In this document: one piece after another, positions 55,409-64,000 of the stretch
How the letters are laid out: the number at the start of each line of letters is the position of its first letter
Position numbering within the stretch: the stretch's first letter is position 1
Program-made: the position numbers and the translations under genes
From: Haematococcus lacustris
Taxonomy: Eukaryota; Chlorophyta; Chlorophyceae; Chlamydomonadales; Haematococcaceae
Assembly (NCBI GenBank): GCA_030144725.1
Contig: JASKMD010000028.1
Coordinates: 3,767,919-3,831,918, forward strand
DNA length: 64,000 nucleotides
Direction of reading: 5' to 3'
The notes under the pieces: model-generated
The model's database searches: none
What the model was told of the DNA's origin: nothing
What the model saw: only the letters and a program-made list of their open reading frames with translations

Positions 55409-57064
55409 CCTCTCAACATCACATGGTTGGAGAAGCTTCTGAGGGCGGGGCAAGGGGGGGCGGCTGTGAGGGGGGGGGCTGGGAGGGGGTGCCCCTGCAT
55501 GCCTCACTGGCACCACTGCCGCTGTGAGGGGGCGCTCATGGGGCATGCGGGAAGGGGGTGGGCGCAGCACCACCACCCCAGGCCCACCGGCATGGCTCAC
55601 CAGCATCATGGGTGGGCTGGGTGGGTAAGCCATGCAGTGCACAGGAGGGCCCCCCCAGCCTCCTCCTGCAGCAACTAACCCTCGTTTGTCGAGCTCTGCA
55701 GGGTTTGAACCCTGCACCTGGGTGAGCATGTGTTGGGAGGGCAGCAGCTGTTGAAGCAGGAGAGGCTGGGCGCGTGCCTGAAGCTGGGCCTGCTGCTGGG
55801 CTTGCTGGTGGAGTAGCTGCTGCAGCTGCTGCTGCTGCTGGCTTTGCAACAGCAGCAGGGCGGTGGGGTAGGCCAGGGTGGGCTCCAAACAGGCTCCTCC
55901 TCCTGGATGCAGGACATGGTCATCATATGGGGGAGGCAGCCGCCCCCCCAGCCCCCCTGCTGCCCCCTCCCCCATGGGCCCGGCTCCATGCATGCATGCA
56001 GACTGCAGCTGCATGGGCGGACCGGCTGGGCAGCTTGAGCCAGGCCCAGGGCGGCTGGGCAGCAGCAGGTGGGAGGGCACCAGGTGCATGCGGCCTGCCA
56101 TGTCAGTGACAGGCACCCACTGCAGCGGCTGCGGGGGTTGTTGAGTGCAGCCCTCCAGCACGCTCTGGGCAGCAGGTGCAGTCTGCTTTCCGAGGGGGCT
56201 GCCAGGGTGATGGGTGGGGATGGGTAGGCAAGAGTCCTGGGTGGGGCCAGAGGCTGGCACGGGGGTGGGAAGGGCTTGCAGGTCTACAGGCTGTGGCACC
56301 CTCCTGATGCTGGCTGAGGCTGCACAACCGGCAGCCTCGTCTGCAACCTCTGCCTTGGAGTGGTGCTGCTGGGCAGGCTGGGCAGCCAGGGGCTGGGTTG
56401 TCAGCAGGGGCTCCTGCACCGGGTCACTCCCCTGGCGGTATGCTCCCAGCCCATGGGACTGCTGCCCCACCTTACCCTTCCCGTGCCACACCGCACACTG
56501 CTGCCATGGCGCCAAGGCTGCGTGCCCCTGCCCCTGCCCCTGCGCCTGCTCTTGCCCCCACCCTGCGCCTCCCCCTTGCCCCGCCCACATGCTGACCAGC
56601 TGTGCAGGGAGACCCTCTGCTGCCGGCGCAGCCCCTCCCGCCATCAGGGGCAGAGACAGCCAGCCAGCCAGGGCCTCAGGCGCGGCCCAGGCTGCCTCAG
56701 CAGGAGGAGGGCAGCTCCGAGCCTGGGTGGGGTGGGTGGGGGGCGGGCTGGCACCGCCGTCGAGCCGCAGGTTGCCTCCCGACAGCAGGTTCTCAGGCAG
56801 CAGGTGGAGCAGTTCAGCGCTGCCCAGGGGGGCCGGGGAGACCGGGTCAGAACTGCTGTGGGTGGTGAGCGGGTAGGGGTCGGCAGCGGCAGCCATGAGC
56901 AAGGGGTCTGACACGGCCCCAGAGGCCTCAGCACCGCCCCGTGTCAAGGTGCGGCCGGCAGTGGCCTCTGGAGCAGGGGAGGGCACTGCTCCGCCCCTGC
57001 CTGCCGTATGCGCCGCCGCTGCTGCTGCTGCTGCTGCTGCTGGTGCACCTGCACCTGCTGCCAC
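55409..57064 (-). CDS. 3' coding exon with Gln-rich tract, cut by LTR insertion
   Basis: An open minus-strand frame of about 550 codons, rich in Pro, Ala, Gly and Gln, with an Ala run near its start from a GCA/GCC microsatellite (57018-57042) and LLQSQQQQQLQQLLHQQAQQ. It reaches KLLQPCDVER at the target duplication and then reads into LTR sequence. Without the insertion the frame would stop about 12 codons further on. Its junction with the upstream Gln-rich exon (57205 leftward, RQRRHLVAPDAQPQPDLAQL) is not clear. Confidence 0.5.
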
Positions 57065-60000
57065 GCCGCCTCCTGCTGACCCTTGATGGGGACAGCCCTG
57101 CAGGGTGTCCAGCCCAGGGGCTGGCGAGCAGCAGACTGATGCTGGTCGAGCTGGGCCAGGTCGGGCTGGGGCTGGGCATCAGGGGCCACGAGGTGGCGGC
57201 GCTGCCTGGGGATGCGATGGGTGAGGGCGCAGGTGTGACGTAGGGTGAAGGGGAGGGGCGGGGAGAGGAGAGGGGGGGAGGAAACGGGGAGGAGGGGGGG
57301 AGGGGGGAGGGAGGAGTAAGCCGCTGGGGACGAGGGTGAGGGGAGGGGAGGAGGAGAGGGGAGTGTGGAGGGGGGTTCAGTGGGGAAAGCAGGGGGGACA
57401 GGGGAGGGTGGGGCAACAGGCATGAGAAGCTGGGAGGTGGTGGGGGGCAGCACAATGGGATCCAAGCGCTGGAGGAAGGTGGGTGGCCGCCTTTGAGCCC
57501 TTGCCACAGGGGGCAGTAGGGCGCTGGGCTGCTGCTCCTGCCCCTGCACCCGCCTTGGCTGCTGCCCTGCCTCTGTTCCCAGCCTGCTCCTAGCCGGTCC
57601 CTAGCTTGCTCCTGCCCTTGCTCCTGGCCTTGGCTGCTGCCCTGTACTGGGCTGCCATTCAGCTTGTCCATGGCGGGCAGGGCTTGAGGTGCAGTAGGAG
57701 GGAGTAGGCAGTGGGGCTGGCGGCAGGCCGGGTGTCATGGGGGCCAGAGGAGGGGTCAGCCACCAGCCGTCCTCTGCCCCGCAGAGCGAGCCCTGCCCTG
57801 CTGCTGGCGCCACCGACTCGAATGTGCTGGGGAGAGGTGGGTCACGTGCAGAAGCAGAGGGGGGAGGGCAGCGAAGCGTGTCGGCAACAGCTGCTGGGGG
57901 ATGGGGTGAAGCCTTGGGAGCAGCAGCAGGCACTGCGATGGCCCAGGGGAGGGGAGGCAGGGGTCTAGTAGGCTGTCCCTGGGTTTTGTCTGGGGTGGTG
58001 GTGGCATTGGAAGGGGAGGGTGGGGTGGGGAGCGTGGGGCAGGGAGGGGCTGTAGGGCTGTGCTGCAGGCTGCGCAGGGCTTCACGCTGGGCACGCTCGG
58101 CTTCACGCTGCTGCCTGTCTCGCTCCCGCTGCTGGCGCTCCTGAAGAGAGCGGGGTGCAGGGCGGGGTGCAGGGCGGGGTGCAGGGCGGGGTGCTAGAGG
58201 ACGGGGTGAATAGAGGAGGGGAGGTCAGGGGTGTGTGGCGGCATGGTGTGGGGTAGGAGGAGCCGTCGGGGCATGCTTGTCTGCCAAGTGAAGTTGGGAG
58301 GGCCAGGTTCAGGTTCAGGGTCAGTTTGCTTGCTGAGGGTGAGGCCAGGGCAGTGCTGGGGTCGAGGGCCAGCCTGGCAGCTGGCCCACACCAGCCTCAA
58401 CTGGCAGCCTTACACACCTGGGCTTGACAAACAGGCTTCACAGGTACTCAAACAATGCATGCTCGACATGCACAACTGCCTGCCTGCAGCAGCAGCTGCT
58501 GCTTAGCTGTTGCTGGCCACCCACCTGCAAGATGATGCGCATGCGTCGCTCCTCAACAGCACTGAGGGGGGTGGGGCTGCCAGGCTCGGCGCCAGCAAGG
58601 CTGGTTGCCTGCCCAGTGCTGGCCACGCCCTTGCGGCTGGGTGAGGCTGCTGCTGGACTGGAGCTGGGCTTGGGATGCACCAGGGCGTACATGGTGGGGG
58701 TGGGCAGCACCTGAGGGGTAGGGGCAGCAGAGTGCGGGGTAGGGCGCACAGGGGGGACGGGGGAGGGGGGAGGGGGCACACGGGGTTGTGAGGGTGAGGA
58801 TGAGGGTGTGAGGGGGGGGTGAGGGTGAGGGTGATTGACAGAGGGAAGAGCAAGGGCAGTCGGGATCCAAGGGGGAGGTGGGGAGCAGAGGGAGTAGAGG
58901 ACGTGGGGATGGGGCACAAGGGTATGTGGGGGCCAGGCGAGAGGGTGGGTGAGGGTGAGGGTGAGGGTGAGGGTCAGGGTGAGGGTACGAGGGGTGGGTG
59001 CGGGTGCGGGGGGAGGGGCGCGGGTGAGGGTGGAGGGGAGTGATATTGGGAGCAGAGAAGAGCAGTCGGGTTTGGAAGTGGAGGTGGGGCGGGGTAGGGG
59101 CACGGGAAGGAGGATGGAGAGGGTGCGAAAGGGGGAGGGGGAGGGGTGCGGGAGGGGGGAGCGAGAGCGCCAGGTGGAGGGGCCGTTGGGGAAGGGGGAG
59201 GGGGTGGGGCATAGGAAGCCAGGGGGGGAGAGGGAGGAGGAGGGAGAAGGAAGGTGGGAGGGCAGTCAGGGCAGTGCGTGTCAGTCAAGTACAGTCCATA
59301 GCAGGCCCCTTTCCCCTATGCCCCCACCTTGTTGTTTCTGAACACCGCCCGCTTCTCCCCCATCTTGCTGCTTATCATAGCGCGGGGCTGGCTGCCCTCC
59401 CTGCATGGTGCGCATTCAAAGCGAGCATGCGGGTATCTGCAGCGAGCCATGCAGGCATGGTGCGCTACCAAGCGCATCAGAGGACAACTGCACCTGTGAC
59501 ATTTGAATAAAAAGCGTGATCTGCAGCAGGCCTGGTCAGGGCAGCAAAAGGTCCAGGCCGCCAACCAGGCTGTAGGGGCTGCATGAGTGAAGTGAGCGGG
59601 CTGTAGGATGGGATGAGTGAGAGAAGTGAGCGGGCTATAGGGTGGGATGAGTGAGACAAGTGAGCGGGCTGTAGGATGGGATGAGTGAGCGAAGTTAGCG
59701 GGCAGCATGGTGCAGTGATGCGGACCCCTGCATGCCGCACTGGGCCTGGCTGAGTAGCGGCCCTCCCCTGACTGCCTTGCCTGGCCTGGCCAGTTGCCAG
59801 TAGGTCAGGGGTGGGTAAGACATGTCCAGGGCAAGGCAAGGCAAGGCAAGGCAAGGCACGGCACGGCACGGCACGGCACGGCAAGGCACGCAGGAGGCAG
59901 AGTTCTCCGCTGTGATACACCTGCATGGAGCCTAAAAAGAGCGCTCACTCCCATCCACATCCCTCTGTCCTGCCCTGACTCTTGCCCCACCCCTACACTA

Positions 60001-62938
60001 TCCCTACCCCTTCACACCTACCTGCCTACCCACCTGCCCACCCACAAGCCCTACCTAGGGCCCTGTTCCCTACCCCTACCCCTACCTAGGCAAGGCAAGG
60101 CGGTTAAGGGAAGATTGCTCCTCACAGCGCCTGCCCTATCACCTGAACTGCTAGTCCCTGACCATGTATGTGTCAGTGGTACATACAGCGTGATGCCCAT
60201 GCGCCCTTCCAACTCTGCCCAGCCCTGATGCCCTCCTCCATCAGCCCCTCCCTCCTCAGTCCCTTACACCCCTGCCTCCCCCTCCCTCTGCCCTGCTCCA
60301 CCTTGCACCATCCAAGGCCAGCGCCTTTCTCCTTCAGGCTAGCCAGGATGGAGCTTCCCAGGCTGGCGATGCGGTCAGCCAGTGGCGTGTGCACCACCCC
60401 CTCAGGACCTGCAGGGGCAACACATGGGCAGGCAGCAAGCCATGAGACATGCGCAGCAGCAGCCGGCATGCTTGCATCCCATCACCAGCACCAGCACTTC
60501 ATCACCCGAATCTTATGCCCCTCACCTCGTCACCCTCACCTCAACACCCTCACCTTCTGACCATCACCTCATCACCCTCACCTCATCACCCTCACCTCAT
60601 CACCCTGACCCTCATTGCTATGCATACGCTGCCTGGGTGGTCACTGTACCCCTACTGCCTGAGGGGCTGGGTGACAAGGGAGCTCAACTGCGGCTGCACA
60701 CACCCAGGACACCCTCCTGGCCGTCCCACCCCGTTCACACAAACGCATCAATGGTGGTGGACAGTAGCAGAGGACACTGGCTTGGACCCTGCCTGACCTA
60801 GCTGATGCCCCATTCCTCCCCTCTCCCCACTCTCTCACCTTACCCCACCCTCCCTCCCCTGCTGCAGCCACCCCCTGCCACATCTCCTCTCCCCTCCCAA
60901 AGCACCTGGCTGATGGGCCTCAGGCAGGCTCCCGGGCATCAGAGGGCCATGGGAAGCCAGCCTTGAGGCAATGGCAAGCCCCATGTGGCAGTACCCTCCT
61001 CTGTAGCTGCCAGAGCACCCTGCACCTGACTCCTTCTCGGTCTTCCTGAAGGCTGTGGCTAGCCCCGCCTGGCAGAACCCTCCCCTGTCCTGCCACCCAA
61101 TACCACCCTGGACCTGCCACCCAATGGACCTGCTACCCTGGACCTGCCACCCTGGACCTGCCACCAATTACCACCCTGGTCCTGCCACCCAGCCAGCGCA
61201 CCCCACACCTGCAGCCTTCTTGGTCTTCCCCGCCAGCTTCCCGGGCTTCAAGGGTGACAGCAGCAGCTGGGGTGGGTCAGGGCCTGAGGCTGGGGGTGGG
61301 GCCATGGCAAGGCCCAGGGCTGAGGGGTGGGGCTGCTCAGGTGGAGGCTGGGGTTCGAGTACCAGGCGGAATGAGGGAGGAGGGGGAGCACAAGGCTGGC
61401 AGGTGGTGGTGGTGGTGTGGTGGTGAGAGGTTGGACCTGTAAAGGCAAACAGTAGGGTGGGCAGCAGCTGAGGGTAGGCAGGGGGGAAGCAGGCAGTGCA
61501 GTGTGTGGGCGCAGAGGGGCAGGGGGTGGCAGGCAGGCGGTGGCGTGGCATGGCGCTGCCACTAGAGGCCGAAGGAAACCAGCGTCCCGCTTTCATGGTG
61601 ATGGGGGCCTGCTGTTCATGCAATTGCATTCGTGCATGCTTCACGCAGTGGGCACAGTGTGTGGGCACGTGTGACCAGCCCATGTGGTCTGTGCGCATGC
61701 TGGCCATGCAGCTTGCATGCAACTCTACATGCTCGCACCAGTGCGAATGTTGCCCCAAATCTTTGAGTCAGGGGAGGGTGCCTTCGGGGTCCATTGCCAG
61801 CCTGCTGGTGCTGCTGGCAAGCACCCAGCAGCAGCTGCTGCTGCCGCTGCTCCCGTTGCTGCCGTTCACCCATCTGCTGCTGCAGCCAGCTCTCATCACA
61901 GGGGCCACGGTGCCCGCCAGCCTTGAGGAGGGTCAGGCTGGATGCCGAGGTGGACAACAGGCTGCTGGCCGGGTGGCGCTGCAGGTGGCGCGAGTCTGGC
62001 TGCCTAGCTGTCCAGGCTGTGAGGGCCACAGCCTGCTCGCCTTCAGGCCCACTCTCCGGCCCCAGCCCCAGCCCCAGCTGCCCCTCCCTGCTTGGGGCAG
62101 CTGGCTGCACCCCCAGCCCCCTGCACCCCCTCTGTGACGGGGAGCAAGCTGGCAGGCACCTAGCTGGGTGGGGTGGCCCACAAGGCGGTGCTGCGTCTGG
62201 TGTGCGGGCACCAGACAGCTGCGCTGCTGGGTCAGGCATGGGGGCAGCCAGCTGGCCTGCGGGACAGGGCCTGAGCCTGTGTGCCTCCCCACCTGCCTCT
62301 TCCCTGCCTGCGGTCTGCAAGAGTGCGCAGGCTGATGGCAATGGGGGGGGTCCAGCTCTTGGAAGGGCGGACGGCTTGACACAGATGCTGGGGAGCAGGT
62401 GGGGCTGAGCAGGTCTGGAGGCTGCGGGTGGAGATGCTGCAGGCTGGGATGCTGGCAGTGGGGCGCTGTCACCAGGGGCCAGTGCACGCTTGCTGAAAAT
62501 GCTGCAGAAGCCTTCACTGCATAATCTGCTGCTGCAGGCTGAGGATCCGCCATTGTGCATAGGCACTGCTGGTGAGCCGGACGGTTGGGCTGCGCCTCGT
62601 AAGCGCTGGGCCCTGTTCTGTCCCTCACCCTGCCAGCAGCCTTGCGAAGACATCGATGGTGATACGTTGGGCTCGGGTAGCGCAGTAGCGCATGATGCTG
62701 CATCCCGTATTTGCGGGCGCCGCTGTCTGGCCTGACGGGGTCGTGGTCTGGCCTGACGCCACCAATAGCCAATTGCCAAAAGTAGCACAAGAGCTGTGCC
62801 CCCAAACGGCCAGTAGAAGCACAGCTGATGCAGAGTTAGTATGTATTTGATCATCATGCGAGCCTGGAGGAATGGGGCCGCAGAGACACGAAAACCTGCC
62901 CCCCGCGGCCCCACGCCTTCCCTCATTGAAGCAACCAT
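55409..62938 (-). CDS. Large membrane-anchored, Pro/Gln-rich protein of unknown function, interrupted at its 3' end
   Basis: A minus-strand gene assembled from splice signals. Exons supported: 62938-about 61870, 61436-61209, 61052-61026, 60408-60309, 59493-59328, 58710-58525, and 58140 leftward; the later part (57205-55409) is open but its junctions are unresolved. The start is in a CCCATGG context (MVASMREGVGPRGAGF). A transmembrane segment (LCFYWPFGGTALVLLLAIGY) lies near residue 45 with Arg-rich sequence after it. Then come a long Ser/Pro-rich region, a Cys/His cluster (CSCPLMRLVAHHACMARC, then FECAPC), a basic coiled coil (ERQQRERDRQQREAERAQRE) and a Gln-rich tail (QQQQQLQQLLHQQAQQQAQL). 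I recognise no family. The last exon runs into the retrotransposon LTR at 55408, so the native end is displaced. Alternatively this is two genes. Confidence 0.55.
57243..57420. repeat. G-rich low-complexity run
   Basis: Irregular GGGGAGGGG-type purine runs on the plus strand, within a probable intron of the minus-strand gene, where they supply a long pyrimidine tract before the CCCCAG acceptor at about 57206. G-quadruplex or triplex potential. Confidence 0.7.
58150..58193. repeat. 12-bp minisatellite CGGGGTGCAGGG
   Basis: Three to four exact units in an intron of the minus-strand gene. Confidence 0.9.
58735..59270. repeat. G-rich GGGTGA / GGGGGA microsatellite region
   Basis: It includes (GAGGGT)n at 58945-58990 and long GGGGGAG runs. 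It lies in the intron between exons 59493-59328 and 58710-58525. The many open frames here are low-complexity artefacts. Confidence 0.75.
59591..59701. repeat. 34-bp tandem repeat, about 3.2 copies
   Basis: AGTGAGCGGGCT(G/A)TAGG units start at 59591, 59625 and 59659, with a partial fourth copy at about 59693. Confidence 0.9.
59828..59890. repeat. (GGCAA)n-(GGCAC)n pentanucleotide run
   Basis: Five GGCAA-type units followed by five GGCAC-type units. One GGCAA/GGCGG remnant also occurs at 60090-60102. Confidence 0.92.
60525..60612. repeat. CACCCTCACCTCAT minisatellite
   Basis: About five degenerate 14-16-bp units (CTCATCACCCTCAC) in an intron of the minus-strand gene. Confidence 0.85.
61870..62938 (-). 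CDS. First exon of the membrane-anchored protein gene
   Basis: Open from ATG 62938. The proposed donor GGTGAAC after QQQMG gives phase 1, which fits the acceptor at 61437 (TTTGCCTTTACAG). The frame stays open as far as 61616, so a later donor is possible. Confidence 0.55.
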
Positions 62939-63552
62939 GGGAGGCTAGAAGCGCGCGCCGGCCTGCAGGCTACACCACAAGCCGCACTACAAGCCACGAA
63001 CCGTCAGTTTTGAACTGTAACTACTGCCAACCGCTTGATGTTTTGTGATATGCCTATTTAAATGTGATGTACCTATTGTGACACAGCTGTCTTCATTCGA
63101 TCAGCTTATTCATCATCAGCCTCTTGCTACTTTAGCACAAAGCAAACAAAAGATGGTCACCCCTGGTCACCCCCGCCATTGGTTTTGACGCAGTCGGGTG
63201 TAACAGACGTATGCGGCACCCAGCAGCCGCAAAACACTAGCTCAGATCGGCGCCCGCCCAAACTTGACCTGTGTTTTCCGCTCCTAAAAGACTCACGCAC
63301 ATCATAAGACGATGCTGGCAATCTTTCTACGCACGCCGTAAGCCAACGGCACAAGTGCAGTACGCCTGCTTGCATGTCAGTGCATGGCGCATATAATTCA
63401 TATATATGCGCACAAGTCAGCCAGCTGGCACCCCTTACCTCACTGACGTTGCGGCATGACTCTATGCAAATACAAGCTGCACCATGACAGCGCTACATCA
63501 TCACTTGGCAATATGTTGTCGGGATGGCTGGGGATGGCTCTGGCTTTCAGTG
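62939..63552. other. Upstream region of the membrane-anchored protein gene, no gene seen
   Basis: Lower GC than its surroundings, with TATATATGCGCAC at 63400-63412 and several short AT-rich stretches. It probably includes the promoter of the gene starting at 62938. No defined promoter element can be assigned. Confidence 0.4.
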
Positions 63553-63786
63553 TTACATGTGCCGTGGTGCCTCAACCTTCTTCCTCAACTTCAGCAGGCA
63601 CATGTCACGCAACTCATTCTTTGATTTACTTGAAACCCCTCTGATGTTCTTGTGCTTGCACCATGCTTTCAATAGGTCCTTGTTCAGTGTATCAAATTGA
63701 GGCATATCAGGGGTGTCCAAGAGCATGAGCTTAATACACTCTGCATTCAAAGCAGCTTGCCTAGCAGCTTCCTTGCAGCAGCCCAC
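63553..63786 (-). CDS. Short ORF with SAP-like motif
   Basis: 77 codons on the minus strand. Its centre, LNKDLLKAWCKHKNIRG then VSSKSKNELRDMCLLKLR, has the spacing of a SAP-type DNA-binding helix pair (LK..C...gl..SKKSELI). It ends KKVEAPRHM. The start codon is arbitrary and the real exon could begin further right. It may be the tail of a mobile-element protein; no partner domain is visible in the window. Confidence 0.35.
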   Translation of the reverse strand: MGCCKEAARQAALNAECIKLMLLDTPDMPQFDTLNKDLLKAWCKHKNIRGVSSKSKNELRDMCLLKLRKKVEAPRHM

Positions 63787-64000
63787 CCCACCCTTCCTAT
63801 AGCAGCCCTACAGCCCTGCAGCCTTGGAGCAGTCCTGCAGGAGGTGCAGCCAATGTTGTTGCCTGTCACAGGCTCTCAAAAGCGACAGCGTACACAGCCT
63901 CCCTCTACAGCTACACCTGACCTCACCCCCACAACAGCCGCCACCACCAGCCCCGCAGCCACATCCCACTCGGTGGTGTTGCGATACATGGACTCGGTGG
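63787..64000. other. Right edge, no assignable feature
   Basis: Short CAGCCCTACAGCCCTGCAGC repeats at 63800-63835. The minus strand has a short open stretch (MYRNTTEWDVAAG) at the very edge that may continue outside the window. Confidence 0.4.

Noticed and set aside
58945..58990. Telomere-like (GGGTGA)n tract
   Set aside because: The unit differs from the TTTAGGG/TTTTAGGG telomere repeats of plants and green algae and lies within an intronic G-rich region.
58553..59288. Overlapping Pro-rich ORFs on the minus strand
   Set aside because: Composition follows the C-rich microsatellites. The phased exons 59493-59328 and 58710-58525 show that most of the stretch between them is intron.

Overview
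This window is nuclear eukaryotic DNA, most likely from a GC-rich chlorophyte green alga of the volvocalean type (Haematococcus-like is my best guess; that is inference). The grounds are dense short introns with clear GT..AG sites, heavy CAG/CTG and (GCCCC)n content, a TGTAA-type poly(A) context, MITE-rich intergenic DNA and a chromovirus-type Ty3/gypsy element. I see no bacterial operons, no CRISPR array and no rRNA or tRNA gene.

Region 1 (1-34 kb) is a large inverted duplication. Two copies of a multi-exon DExH-box RNA helicase gene are transcribed away from each other: copy A on the minus strand (12.6 kb down to the left edge, 3' end outside the window) and copy B on the plus strand (21.7-34.1 kb, reaching its stop codon). 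Splice sites, intron phases and protein motifs correspond exon by exon. Next to the start of each helicase copy lies a degenerate Fanzor/TnpB-like fragment pointing the opposite way (13.6-14.6 kb plus; 19.9-21.0 kb minus). The non-duplicated spacer (14.6-19.9 kb) holds an apparently intact eight-exon gene for a 223-residue secreted protein, a 0.77-kb inverted-repeat element and degenerate tandem repeats. The copies differ most in repeats: copy A has a roughly 2-kb in-frame 15-bp minisatellite in the exon between the two RecA-like domains, while copy B has intronic (CTG)n and (CAGG)n expansions.

Region 2 (34-47.2 kb) is repeat dominated. It contains a 0.9-kb element with perfect 29-bp terminal inverted repeats, two copies of a 0.55-kb dispersed repeat, three (GCCCC/GCCCA)n arrays of 0.6, 3.3 and 1.2 kb separated by two copies of a foldback MITE, a coiled-coil gene fragment whose intron begins at the third array, and a third, heavily deleted copy of the Fanzor-helicase segment (45.1-46.5 kb).

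Region 3 (47.2-55.4 kb) holds minisatellites and a complete, apparently very young Ty3/gypsy chromovirus (49455-55408): identical 169-bp LTRs, a 5-bp target duplication, open gag, and pol in the same frame as gag separated only by one UAG codon. It lies in the 3' coding part of the next gene.

Region 4 (55.4-64 kb) is a minus-strand gene of at least eight exons for a large, proline/glutamine-rich, N-terminally membrane-anchored protein of unknown function, followed by low-complexity DNA and a short SAP-like ORF near the right edge.
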